From Bacteroidota bacterium (GTDB lineage Bacteria; Bacteroidota; Bacteroidia; Chitinophagales; Chitinophagaceae): a stretch of DNA of 64,000 nt. Below are positions 16,503-25,225 of this stretch, in pieces. The stretch covers positions 62,001 through 126,000 of the forward strand of contig JAFDYJ010000002.1 of assembly GCA_018267515.1 (NCBI GenBank). The letters run 5' to 3'. The notes under the pieces were generated by a model. The model saw only the letters and a program-made list of their open reading frames with translations, was not told the DNA's origin and made no database searches. The first letter of the stretch is position 1. Each line of letters begins with the position of its first letter. A program made the position numbers and the translations under genes.

Positions 16503-19500
16503 TTATTTAATCACCAGCCATGTGACAAGTTCAAAATTATTTATCTCGTTGATGCGTTTGTGGTTGGGAATAAGCAATGCCCCCCTGTCGTTGCCGGTAA
16601 TTTTTTGACTGCTGCGTTTGTTGAACACCCGGCTTATTTCTTCAATGGCTTGCTTCAACAGTCCGGTGTATTGATTCATGTTTTCGCCTTGTTGTGTTTC
16701 TTCGTTAAACAAATCGCAAAGGGTTTCATAAGCCTGTTTGTTGCCGGCACACATAAGGCGGTAAATTTCCAAAACCTGTTTTGCGTTGGTATAATTGAAA
16801 CGGACTTGCCCGTTATCAAAAATGTAAACCAGGAAATACGGCTGCAACGGGTTCACTTCTTCATTGCCATCTGTGTCGCCTTTTTGTTTGAGGCAATACA
16901 CCACTCCGGGTTTTATTATTTCCTTTTCCGCATCCGCAAACCGTGTCATGTCCAAGAGTTGTGTGTGCTTGCCTGATGGCGAAGGCACCACGGCATACAA
17001 ACCGAATGGTGCATCTTCCAATCGCTTGCGGTTATTTTCCATAAAGCTCATCAGCTCAATCCTGAAATCATCTAAAGTAAAATCGGTTAGTGAAATACTT
17101 TCGTTCATGTCTTCCAGATCCAGCACTTCGGTTTGCAGTTTCTTCAATTGCTGATTACGGTATTTCAAATCTTCTTCAATCAGCTCTTCAATCTTATCAG
17201 TAGCCAGTACATTATCGTCAGCCGTAGCCGTTACATCCACCAATGCCATCCTGGCCTCAACTCTTTCTTTCAGGTTGATATAGTTGTCCAAATCTTTGGT
17301 GGGCCAGAAATTCACCAACTGAATTTTATCGTTCTTGCTTCCAAGGCGGTCAATACGGCCAAAGCGTTGAATGATTCGTACAGGGTTCCAGTGAATGTCG
17401 TAATTGACTAAGTAATCACAGTCCTGCAGGTTTTGCCCTTCACTGATACAGTCAGTGGCAATCAAAATGTCAATTTCTCCTTCCTGTTTCATGTTAGTGA
17501 TCTTGCTTCTGTTCTTGGAAATAGGAGAGAAGTTGGTGAGAATGTTTGAATATTCCGCTTTGCCAAAAGTTGTTTTGCATTGGGAGCCTGCTACCAAAGC
17601 AATGTTCAGCTTCAAATCATTCTGCACCCAATCATTTAGGCAGTCATACAGGTAATTGGCAGTGTCGGCAAAAGCAGTGAATACAATTACTTTTTTGTTG
17701 GAAGCATTCAAAGGCTTTTTTACTTTACCGGCAATCAGTTGTTTCAGGTCTTTGAGTTTTGAGTCTCTGTCGGGTGTTACCGCTATGGCAAAATTGTGCA
17801 ATTTGATTAACGCCTGCCGGTCTTTCTCCAAATCATTCAGCCAATCTTCCAAATTCAAGTCAGCCAAATCAAATTTCAGCTTCTTACCTACCTGCCATTG
17901 TTCCAGGTCGTCTGCATTTTCTCCCAGCTCATCTTCATCGGGCTGATAGTTTTCTAATTCTTCTTGCTGCGTATTTAATTTGCCTTTTTGAAATTCATGG
18001 ATTTTATTTTCAAGCCGTTCTATTTTCTGAATCGTTCTGTCCATGGAAATCTCAAACGATTCAATGGAACTCTCTAATCTTTTCAAGAAATTCACCTTCA
18101 TCATCCCGATAAGAAAATTTTCACGGTCACTTTGCTTGAAACTTAAAACACCTTTTGATTTTGCCTGTTCATCGTATTTGCTTTTGTTTTCCGACAAAAT
18201 ATAAGCTGATGGATTGAACACCGATAATTTGTATTGGAGAATTATTTTGTTGAGCTCATCATAAGTATAGAAACGGTCTTTCAAATCAATGTTTGGATAA
18301 ATGGCAATTGGTTTCACCCTCTCCGGAAATTTACCGATTTCCTGATCTGTTTTGTAAAAATTTTTGATATGCTTGCGGCTTCTTGCTATTGTAAGTTCGT
18401 CAAGTAATTTAAAGAATGAGGAATCTAATTTTTCAATCAACTGTTTTACTGAATTTTTTGAACTTTTCCTGGATTCGGCCCAAAGTGTAAATTGTGTCTG
18501 TGCGTTTTTTAATGCAAGAGCAATGTCTTTCACCTGTGTAGCCTCAAAGAGTGCATCATTATTCCCTTTTGTTATTAGCTGAAACTGGTTTCGTAAATCA
18601 CGCAAGTTGTTATTTACCGGAGTAGCAGATAACAACAGCACTTTTGTATTCACCCCTTCTTTAATAATTTTTTCCATCAGCCATTTCGCCCGGTTCATTC
18701 GTATCGTTCCATCATCGTTGGCCTTATCCATCGGGTTACCACGAAAATTGTGGCTTTCATCAATCACCACTAAATCATACGCACCCCAATTAAAGTTTGA
18801 CAAGTCGTGATTGTCGGCTTCTGAACTACCCTGCAACCTTCCCATATCGGTATGATACAACACATGATAATTAAACTTGTCTTTTCTGAACGGATTGAGA
18901 TTATTGTTTTTACTGCTCTGATAAATGGTCCAGTTGCCTGCTAATTTTTTAGGGCATAAAACCAACACACGATAATTCAGTAATTCAAAATAGCGAATAA
19001 CGGCAAGCGCTTCAAAAGTTTTTCCAAGCCCTACACTGTCTGCTATAATGCAGCCGTTGTGTTTGAGAATTTTGTTGATGGCTCCTTTCACTCCGTCTTT
19101 CTGAAACTCGTAAAGCATATTCCAGATTTCACTTTCAAAGAAACCCGTTTGCGATGTCAGCAGCCCGCCTTTCTTTTGTTCATCAAGAAAATTTTCAAAA
19201 ATGTGAAAGAGCGTTTTGAAGTAGATAAACTCGGGTTCGTTTTCAATATACAATTGCTCTAAATATTTCAGCACCTCAGCTTTCACATCTTCCACAATGC
19301 CGGAATCATCATTCCATAATTCAGTAAACCATTGTTTGAGGTCTGCACGATCACGGTCGTTATCCACCAACATATTCAGTTCAATGTTCGGGCTGCCGCC
19401 AAGCCCAAGCCCATTGACTGTAAAGTTTGAACTTCCTGAAACTGCTTTTTCCACTCCGCTTTGCTGGCTGATATGGTACATTTTTCCGTGAAGAAAGTTG

Positions 19501-19874
19501 GGCTTCACCATTGACTTGATTTGAACCTTTTGTTCAATCCAGTCTGAGCACTCCCTGGCGATGGCTTTTTGGGTGAGCCTGCTTTCAATTGGGATGACTA
19601 ATTTATCGTCTTCAATTTTAAAATCTCTTTTGTTGGTCTTGCTCGGGTCAAGCGATTTAATAAAGGTCGGTTCACCAAAAAGAAATTTCAGTTCTTTGAT
19701 TGAATTAAGCTGCCCTTTGAGTTGGTTGTAAGCGTAAATGGTGAAGTATGCAGAAACGATGGACAAGTCGGAATCGGGTTTGATGTTGTCTTTAAGAAAC
19801 TGGCCTACCGAACCCCTGTCACGGTTGTCACGAATGGAAGAAAGGTTTTGGTTTGTTAATGTCTTATTCATCAT
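16503..19874 (-). CDS. PLD-nuclease/SNF2-type helicase fusion, defence operon
   Basis: This 1123-aa cytoplasmic protein is the first gene of the island operon. Residues 1 to about 200 are a phospholipase-D-like domain: FLHGKMYHI gives His129-x-Lys131, followed by GSSN (147-150) and NIELNMLV. This is the pattern of PLD-type DNA nucleases with one HKD site. A superfamily 2 helicase follows: Walker A ADSVGLGKT (278-286), DESH (372-375) and SAT (416-418). The C-terminal RecA-like domain has ATDCISEGQNLQ and QRFGRIDRLGS near residue 840. Such PLD-helicase proteins are partners of large Eco57I-type methylases in R-M-like and DISARM-like loci. Here it would supply translocation and perhaps DNA cleavage. 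Either of two adjacent ATGs (19874 or 19871) may start translation. TATTTTG just before the start resembles a -7 box. Confidence 0.9.
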   Translation of the reverse strand: MMNKTLTNQNLSSIRDNRDRGSVGQFLKDNIKPDSDLSIVSAYFTIYAYNQLKGQLNSIKELKFLFGEPTFIKSLDPSKTNKRDFKIEDDKLVIPIESRLTQKAIARECSDWIEQKVQIKSMVKPNFLHGKMYHISQQSGVEKAVSGSSNFTVNGLGLGGSPNIELNMLVDNDRDRADLKQWFTELWNDDSGIVEDVKAEVLKYLEQLYIENEPEFIYFKTLFHIFENFLDEQKKGGLLTSQTGFFESEIWNMLYEFQKDGVKGAINKILKHNGCIIADSVGLGKTFEALAVIRYFELLNYRVLVLCPKKLAGNWTIYQSSKNNNLNPFRKDKFNYHVLYHTDMGRLQGSSEADNHDLSNFNWGAYDLVVIDESHNFRGNPMDKANDDGTIRMNRAKWLMEKIIKEGVNTKVLLLSATPVNNNLRDLRNQFQLITKGNNDALFEATQVKDIALALKNAQTQFTLWAESRKSSKNSVKQLIEKLDSSFFKLLDELTIARSRKHIKNFYKTDQEIGKFPERVKPIAIYPNIDLKDRFYTYDELNKIILQYKLSVFNPSAYILSENKSKYDEQAKSKGVLSFKQSDRENFLIGMMKVNFLKRLESSIESFEISMDRTIQKIERLENKIHEFQKGKLNTQQEELENYQPDEDELGENADDLEQWQVGKKLKFDLADLNLEDWLNDLEKDRQALIKLHNFAIAVTPDRDSKLKDLKQLIAGKVKKPLNASNKKVIVFTAFADTANYLYDCLNDWVQNDLKLNIALVAGSQCKTTFGKAEYSNILTNFSPISKNRSKITNMKQEGEIDILIATDCISEGQNLQDCDYLVNYDIHWNPVRIIQRFGRIDRLGSKNDKIQLVNFWPTKDLDNYINLKERVEARMALVDVTATADDNVLATDKIEELIEEDLKYRNQQLKKLQTEVLDLEDMNESISLTDFTLDDFRIELMSFMENNRKRLEDAPFGLYAVVPSPSGKHTQLLDMTRFADAEKEIIKPGVVYCLKQKGDTDGNEEVNPLQPYFLVYIFDNGQVRFNYTNAKQVLEIYRLMCAGNKQAYETLCDLFNEETQQGENMNQYTGLLKQAIEEISRVFNKRSSQKITGNDRGALLIPNHKRINEINNFELVTWLVIK

Positions 19875-19977
19875 TCAAAATAGGTTTCTAAGATAGGAAT
19901 TAAATTAAGGGTTAACAATAAATGGTTCATTTACAAGATGGGGCTGTGGTCCGGCTTTCATCAGCCAACCCTCCTCC

Positions 19978-20066
19978 GTTCTGCGAAACATTTTGTTTCG
20001 CAGCATTATGTTATCGCTTAAAGCGATGAAATAAGCTTTCGAATCTGCAGAATTCAAAGAGCATGG
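19978..20066. repeat. 89-bp direct repeat, right copy, flanking the defence island
   Basis: This is the partner of 9782-9870. Here the first hairpin is perfect (TGCGAAACA/TGTTTCGCA), the second (ATCGCTT/AAGCGAT) is unchanged and the third is degraded. It lies in the 355-bp gap between the helicase start and the icd stop. Further palindromic DNA follows to about 20210. A 70-codon minus-strand ORF crosses the repeat but shows no sign of coding for a real protein. Confidence 0.85.
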
Positions 20067-20151
20067 GTGTCCAAAGACCCAATTCAAAATTTTTGGGTTG
20101 ATGGCGGGCTGGCACATTTACATAGTTCCGGCATTTTGCTACTCCTTCGCA

Positions 20152-20208
20152 GACGAGTCTCCGCTTGAACTATCTTCAAACTATTAGAAATTAACTGCGG
20201 GACTCGTC
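20152..20208. repeat. Long-looped inverted repeat (GACGAGTC type) downstream of icd
   Basis: GACGAGTCTCCGC (20152-20164) pairs with GCGGGACTCGTC (20197-20208), leaving one bulged base, around a 32-nt loop. It may act as a terminator-like hairpin for icd, which ends at 20230 on the minus strand, or belong to the palindromic repeat cluster that starts at about 19905. The gap between the helicase and icd genes holds only such repeats. Confidence 0.6.
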
Positions 20209-20229
20209 GTGAGAGAAAAGCCCAACTCA

Positions 20230-21681
20230 TCATTGCCCCTGCGCCAGACTATAAGCTCTTTTATCTCCCCACATATTTAATAATTCAAGCGAGCAAATTT
20301 TGAAGTCACCGCTTAAACTGATATAAAGGCTTATTACATCCTGCTGGCGCAAAGGTTCTGCACCTACACTTTCAAAACGGGCATTGTATTGATTTACCAG
20401 GTTGGTATATACAGAACCGGTAGGCCATACCTGTGTACCCCGGTTGCTGAGGTTTATTAATTTGAATTTTTCTCCGCCATGCCGTTCACATTTGTGTGCA
20501 ATCTTTTCAGGTTGTTCAACACTTTCAATAAAAAAATCAACACCGACAATTTTTTCCTGTTCCATTTCTTCCGTAACTATCAAAGGATTTTTTTCCAGCT
20601 TGAAATGGGTGTCAGTTGCCGGCATATTTTCCATTAGCGGTTTGGCGCCTAGCTCTGGAATTTTTCCAAAATTGTTAATGATCGCTTCTGCAAATTGAGT
20701 TGTATTTAAAGCTGCTTTACTCTTATCTCCGAAATCTCCTGTATGAATTCCCTGCTCTAAAGTATAGAGCAGCGCATTTTCAATTTCGGCAGCGTTTTTC
20801 ATATATCCTAAATGCCGCAACATGGCAATACCACTCAATAACAATGCAGTGGGATTGGCAATATTTTTCCCGGCGATGTCCGGTGCAGTGCCATGAACGG
20901 CTTCGAATATGCAGATATGATCGCCGATATTTGCCGAAGGTGCAAATCCCAATCCCCCCACTAAACCGGCACAGAGATCAGAAACTATATCTCCTTGTAA
21001 ATTGGTTAATACAATAACATCAAAATTGTCCGGGCGAATGACGAGCTTCATACAGAGATCATCAATAATTACGTCATCCGCTTTTAATTCTGGATAATCT
21101 TTTGCCACTTCATAAAAACATTCCAGGAATAGACCATCGGATATTTTCATGATGTTGGCTTTATGGGCACAGGTGATTCGCCTTGCATTTTTCTTTTTTG
21201 CCATTTCAAAGGCATACCGTATTACCTGCAAGCTTCCCGGTCTTGTTATGAAACGGCGGCTCAATGCTACGTCATGAGTCAGCATGTGCTCAATACCTCC
21301 GTAAGTGTCTTCAATATTTTCACGAACTACTGTAATGTCAACAGGAATTCCTGCTTTGGAAAAAACAGTATCCACACCATGAAGTGTTTGAAAAACTCTT
21401 TTATTGGCATAGGTGTTCCATGTCTTGCGGGCAGTTACATTTATACTTTTCACGCCCTTTCCCTTTGGTGTCTCCATCGGTCCTTTAAAAAGTATGCCCA
21501 GGTTTTCAATGGAAAGTTTAGCCTGGGGTGTCATACCATTGCTGAAGCCTTTATCGAAGACCCACTTTCCCATTTCAACCAGTTCATACTCAAGCGGAAC
21601 TTTATTCGCCTTAAAAATATTTAATACGGCATCCATGATTTCCGGGCCGATTCCGTCTCCTTTTGCAACTGCTATTTTCAT
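20230..21681 (-). CDS. icd: NADP-dependent isocitrate dehydrogenase, long Thermus-like form
   Basis: The enzyme oxidatively decarboxylates isocitrate to 2-oxoglutarate in the TCA cycle. It has the beta-decarboxylating dehydrogenase fold: AVAKGDGIGPEI at residues 4-15, RENIEDTYGGIEH around 125-137 for substrate binding, NLQGDIVSDLCAGLVGGLG near 240 for metal binding, and EAVHGTAPDIAGKNIANPTA near 270 for the cofactor site. At 483 aa it exceeds the E. coli enzyme by about 65 residues. The extra C-terminal domain (from about residue 385, GVDFFIESVEQPEKIA) is as in Thermus-type enzymes and common in Bacteroidota. A TAATTTTG box (21700-21707, minus strand) lies 18 nt before the ATG. The gene is divergent from apaG. 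Confidence 0.93.
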   Translation of the reverse strand: MKIAVAKGDGIGPEIMDAVLNIFKANKVPLEYELVEMGKWVFDKGFSNGMTPQAKLSIENLGILFKGPMETPKGKGVKSINVTARKTWNTYANKRVFQTLHGVDTVFSKAGIPVDITVVRENIEDTYGGIEHMLTHDVALSRRFITRPGSLQVIRYAFEMAKKKNARRITCAHKANIMKISDGLFLECFYEVAKDYPELKADDVIIDDLCMKLVIRPDNFDVIVLTNLQGDIVSDLCAGLVGGLGFAPSANIGDHICIFEAVHGTAPDIAGKNIANPTALLLSGIAMLRHLGYMKNAAEIENALLYTLEQGIHTGDFGDKSKAALNTTQFAEAIINNFGKIPELGAKPLMENMPATDTHFKLEKNPLIVTEEMEQEKIVGVDFFIESVEQPEKIAHKCERHGGEKFKLINLSNRGTQVWPTGSVYTNLVNQYNARFESVGAEPLRQQDVISLYISLSGDFKICSLELLNMWGDKRAYSLAQGQ

Positions 21682-21699
21682 ACTTTTTCATTTTCGTTG

Positions 21700-21707
21700 C
21701 AAAATTA
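21700..21707 (-). promoter_or_regulatory. Bacteroidota -7 box (TAATTTTG) before icd
   Basis: This is an exact TAnnTTTG match on the minus strand, followed by CA and ending 18 nt before the icd ATG at 21681. No convincing -33 element was assigned. Confidence 0.5.
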
Positions 21708-21758
21708 GGGGTTGATGACTGTTCAGGGTTTTTCTTTATTTTTACGGAAAGCGATTTT

Positions 21759-22145
21759 ATGACCAGCTTAATCTCCGAAGGCGTAAAAGTGAGTGTTGAG
21801 ACTTTCTACCAGCCGGATTACAGCAACCCGCTGCAGTCGGAGTTTATGTTTGCCTACCGGATCACAATTGAAAATCATAATCCTTTTCCCGTAAAATTAA
21901 TTCGCAGGCACTGGAAGATTTTTGATAGTAATGGTAGTAACCGGGAAGTGGAAGGCGAAGGCGTGGTAGGCGTGCAACCCACTTTAAATTCCGGTGAGCA
22001 ATATCAATATGTCAGCGGCTGCAACCTGCGTACAGAAATGGGAAGAATGTCCGGCACCTACCAAATGGAAAACCTGAACAGCAAGCAGCTGTTTAATGTA
22101 AGTATTCCTGCATTTGAGATGATTTTTCCTTATAAGGGAAATTAA
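21759..22145 (+). CDS. apaG: ApaG-family protein
   Basis: The 128-aa protein has the ApaG fold, a fibronectin-III-like beta sandwich. From the ATG at 21759 it reads MTSLISEGVKVSVETFYQPD, followed by FAYRITIENHNPFPVKLIRRHWKI, GEGVVGVQPTLNSGEQYQYVSGC and GRMSGTYQM, which are conserved ApaG blocks. The longer open frame beginning at 21663 would overlap the start of the divergent icd gene and adds 32 non-family residues, so it is rejected. ApaG has been linked to Co2+/Mg2+ efflux and RNA-cap-related activities in other bacteria, but its physiological role is uncertain. A TATTTTTA near-match to a -7 box lies about 18 nt upstream. Confidence 0.93.
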   Translation: MTSLISEGVKVSVETFYQPDYSNPLQSEFMFAYRITIENHNPFPVKLIRRHWKIFDSNGSNREVEGEGVVGVQPTLNSGEQYQYVSGCNLRTEMGRMSGTYQMENLNSKQLFNVSIPAFEMIFPYKGN

Positions 22146-22334
22146 AGGCAGCCTCCCTATCTCGATTGTTATCGGGACCTTCAAAGGATGGACTTTACCT
22201 TTCACACAAAGCCGATTTTCGGGGAGTGTTTTCTTTAGCGCTTTTCAAAAGCGCAACAGTTGATTTTCAAAAAAAATTTCAACAATCGGGAGCAGTTTGG
22301 ATGTTCAATCTTTTCTCCGGAAGTCGGGAGGTTT

Positions 22335-23366
22335 CTACTTCGGCTTATACTTTGCTGACTCCAGAATTTTTTTTGAATCAGTTTTCATCACTTCACCCGG
22401 TTTCATTTCCGGATTTTTTTCTGCAAATTTTTTTATAATCTGCCAACCGATCCATTGCCCGATATTTCCCGGAGAATATTCCTGCGAGAAACCTTGAGTG
22501 AACGGGCTTTCTCCGATATAGTTTTGAATAGTGGCCGGGTTAATGGAATTTATTTCTCCATTGCCAACGATTGTGCTCCAGATCAATCCTTCATTTTGAT
22601 GACACCAATCCAATTGTTGTTGGGTATAGCCTGTTTTCAGGGAATCTGCTGTTCCGGGTAAAAATTTATCCAGTAACCACCATTGTTTTCCTCTTCCAAT
22701 CATTTGGTCTATCAATGATTTTCCGGAGCTTTTATCCGGGAATAAATCATCTACAATCAGTTTTAGAGCATCCGGTACGATATATTCTTTGCTAAACCGG
22801 CGGCTGCGGTATTGAGGCGCCACATTATCAATAAAGAACGGCTCTCTGTAGAGGGAATAGTTTTTTCCAAGGTAAAACTGCAGGCTGATTCCTAAAAAAT
22901 CCGGCCCGATAAAATCAGGAGTCAGCTCATTTCCAAGTTTTGCCAGCGCATCAACAGGCCCTACGATTGTTACAATATCGGGAAGCTTATAATCCGGAAA
23001 ATAATACTTTACAAACCGGTAAGCAGTTTTAAAATCCTGTTCAAGTTGAGAAGTGTTTTTAAAGACGGATGCTGCTGAGTCGAAAACGGGTTGGTTAAGA
23101 TGAAGAAAATGTTTTACACCGGCTAATGTGGAGGCGCTGTCGAGTCCCAGGATATTTTGTATAAAGATCCCGGTTAGTTGAGGGTATTTGGAATGTATTT
23201 GTTGCAGGCCCGGCTCAACATTATTGCTGTCAATAGAAAAGAAGTCTTTGTCGAAACGTTCCAGTTTAATGTTTATGCTGATTCCGGAAACGTCAGGGGC
23301 ATTGTTTTCGTTATTGCAGGAGACGATGACAAAGAGAAGGGTTAAAAAAACAAGGATTCGTTTCAT
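22335..23366 (-). CDS. gldB: GldB-like gliding motility lipoprotein
   Basis: This 343-aa lipoprotein has the signal MKRILVFLTLLFVIVSCNN, with Cys17 as the lipidated residue. The body resembles GldB: FDKDFFSIDSNNVEPGLQQIHSKYP, then LGISLQFYLGKNY and QWIGWQIIKKFAEKNPEM near the C-terminus. GldB is required for gliding in Flavobacterium, where it is linked to the T9SS/gliding machinery. Many non-gliding Bacteroidota keep it, so motility is not proven. It is divergent from nadE (115 bp apart), a conserved neighbourhood in the phylum, but no gldC is present beside it. The palindrome CGTTTTAAAACG (23370-23381) lies just before the start. Confidence 0.87.
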   Translation of the reverse strand: MKRILVFLTLLFVIVSCNNENNAPDVSGISINIKLERFDKDFFSIDSNNVEPGLQQIHSKYPQLTGIFIQNILGLDSASTLAGVKHFLHLNQPVFDSAASVFKNTSQLEQDFKTAYRFVKYYFPDYKLPDIVTIVGPVDALAKLGNELTPDFIGPDFLGISLQFYLGKNYSLYREPFFIDNVAPQYRSRRFSKEYIVPDALKLIVDDLFPDKSSGKSLIDQMIGRGKQWWLLDKFLPGTADSLKTGYTQQQLDWCHQNEGLIWSTIVGNGEINSINPATIQNYIGESPFTQGFSQEYSPGNIGQWIGWQIIKKFAEKNPEMKPGEVMKTDSKKILESAKYKPK

Positions 23367-23469
23367 GATCGTTTTAAAACGGTTTGAGCTGGAAAATGTT
23401 GCATGCGAAGGTAATAGATGCCGGGTGATACAGGATGCAGAATTTTAAAAAGCTTATTTAGCCTGTCAG

Positions 23470-23477
23470 TACATTTG
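23470..23477 (+). promoter_or_regulatory. Bacteroidota -7 box (TACATTTG) before nadE
   Basis: TACATTTG is an exact TAnnTTTG match only four bases before the nadE ATG at 23482. It suggests a leaderless transcript, as at nadC and tnaA. Confidence 0.5.
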
Positions 23478-23481
23478 CTGA

Positions 23482-25221
23482 ATGAAGATCGCTTTAGCAC
23501 AACAGAATTATCATATCGGCAATTTTGAAGAAAATACCCGTAAAATTATTGAAGGCATCGGGTGGGCAAAACAACAGGGAGCTGACCTGGTTGTTTTTTC
23601 AGAACAGTGCATCCCGGGGTATCCGGCACGTGACTTTCTTGAGTTTAGAGATTTTATTAATAAATGTTACGAGTCGCTGGATCAGGTACGTCAACATGCC
23701 GATACAATCGGGGTAATAGTCGGAAGCCCTTCCCGGAATAAGGATGAAAAAGGAAAAGATCTTTTTAATGCAGCTTTTTTACTTTTTGAGAAAGAAATCA
23801 AAGCAGAAATTCGCAAAACATTACTTCCGAATTATGATGTATTTGATGAATACCGGTATTTCGAACCGGCATATGAATGGAAAGTAATTGAATTCAAAGG
23901 AAAAAAACTAGCAGTCACTATTTGTGAAGATATCTGGAATCTTGGTGATAATCCAATGTATCGTATTACACCGATGGAACAATTGATGCCGATGAAGCCG
24001 GATGTGATGATCAATATTTCTGCTTCACCCTACAATTATGCACAGGATATTGTACGAAACAGTATTGTAAAGGCTCATGCAATCAGGTATAAATTACCGA
24101 TGTTGTATTGCAATGCAGTGGGTGCACAAACAGAAATTGTCTTTGACGGTGGCAGCCTGGTATATGATAAAAACGGAAATAAGGTGAAGGAGATGAAATA
24201 TTTTGAAGAAGATTACCAGGTTTTCACATTGGATGAATTAGTACAAAATCCGGAGCCTTTAAAAGTCTCTCCCTTTGGAGGTTCCGATAACAATTGGGAT
24301 AGGGGGGCAGATCATTATTTCTATTCTGCAAAAGAGACCGGTATCGGAGTAAACACACTGGACTATTTGTCTGATGAAAAAAATATAAGTGAGATTTACC
24401 AGGCTCTTATTTTAGGAATCAGGGATTATTTCCGTAAAATGGGATTCAGCAAAGCCATTCTTGGTGCTTCCGGTGGCATTGACAGCGCTTTAACCCAGGT
24501 ATTAGCGGTGCATGCATTGGGAAAAGAAAATGTCAGAGCTATCCTGATGCCATCTCAGTTTTCTACTTCACATTCAGTTTCAGATGCAGAAAAACTCTGT
24601 AATAATCTGGGAAATCCTTTCGATATTATCCCCATCAAAAATATTTATGAATCTTTCTTAATAGAACTGAATCCCGTTTTCAATAATCTTCCTTTTGGTT
24701 TAGCGGAAGAGAATATTCAAAGCCGTACAAGAGGTAACCTGTTAATGGCAATCGCCAATAAATTCGGTTATATTTTGCTGAACACATCCAATAAAAGTGA
24801 ATTGGCAACCGGGTATGGAACCTTGTACGGTGATATGGCCGGTGGATTAGGGGTTTTAGGAGATTTGTATAAGACACAGGTGTATGCATTAGCCAGGTAT
24901 ATTAATAAAAAGGAGGAGATCATCCCGGTAAATATTATTAAGAAAGCCCCATCCGCTGAGCTGAGACCGGATCAAAAGGATAGTGATTCATTGCCGGTAT
25001 ATGATATACTGGACCGGGTTTTATATGAGTATATCGAACAAAGAAAAGGTCCGAAAGAAATTGTGGCCAACGGATTTGATCCTGTGCTGGTATCGAGAAT
25101 ACTGAAATTGGTTAATACAAACGAATATAAAAGAAATCAGTTTTGCCCGATTATTCGTGTCAGTACCAAAGCCTTTGGAGTCGGAAGAAGAATGCCGATT
25201 GTCGGAAAATATCTATCCTGA
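23482..25221 (+). CDS. nadE: Glutamine-dependent NAD+ synthetase
   Basis: The 579-aa enzyme amidates nicotinic acid adenine dinucleotide to NAD+, using glutamine as nitrogen donor. Residues 1 to about 270 form a nitrilase-type glutaminase domain with its Glu-Lys-Cys triad in VVFSEQCIPGYPARD, KTLLPNYDVFDEYRYF and VTICEDIWN. The C-terminal synthetase domain starts near residue 310, with the PP-loop LGASGGIDSALTQ (about residues 328-339) for ATP and TSNKSELATGYGTLYGDMAGG (about residues 434-454). It ends 4 bp from the stop codon of the convergent lipocalin-like gene. With nadC at 1.2 kb it shows de novo NAD synthesis. Confidence 0.97.
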   Translation: MKIALAQQNYHIGNFEENTRKIIEGIGWAKQQGADLVVFSEQCIPGYPARDFLEFRDFINKCYESLDQVRQHADTIGVIVGSPSRNKDEKGKDLFNAAFLLFEKEIKAEIRKTLLPNYDVFDEYRYFEPAYEWKVIEFKGKKLAVTICEDIWNLGDNPMYRITPMEQLMPMKPDVMINISASPYNYAQDIVRNSIVKAHAIRYKLPMLYCNAVGAQTEIVFDGGSLVYDKNGNKVKEMKYFEEDYQVFTLDELVQNPEPLKVSPFGGSDNNWDRGADHYFYSAKETGIGVNTLDYLSDEKNISEIYQALILGIRDYFRKMGFSKAILGASGGIDSALTQVLAVHALGKENVRAILMPSQFSTSHSVSDAEKLCNNLGNPFDIIPIKNIYESFLIELNPVFNNLPFGLAEENIQSRTRGNLLMAIANKFGYILLNTSNKSELATGYGTLYGDMAGGLGVLGDLYKTQVYALARYINKKEEIIPVNIIKKAPSAELRPDQKDSDSLPVYDILDRVLYEYIEQRKGPKEIVANGFDPVLVSRILKLVNTNEYKRNQFCPIIRVSTKAFGVGRRMPIVGKYLS

Positions 25222-25225
25222 TTTT

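Noticed and set aside
9910-19874. Assignment of the island to BREX or DISARM
   Set aside because: PglZ, BrxC and BrxA/B are absent, as are the DUF1998 (DrmB) and DrmA genes. Only the methylase and PLD/helicase parts resemble those systems.
19905-20117. 70-codon minus-strand ORF between icd and the helicase gene
   Set aside because: It runs through the 89-bp repeat and other palindromes, has no family features or promoter box, and the composition follows the repeats. It is treated as repeat DNA.
21663-21758. N-terminal extension of ApaG
   Set aside because: It overlaps the beginning of icd and its promoter and adds residues not found in the family.
22146-22334. Possible gene remnant between apaG and gldB
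   Set aside because: Only a short palindrome (GCGCTTTT/AAAAGCGC, 22238-22254) and weak open frames are present, explained as a terminator region between convergent genes.
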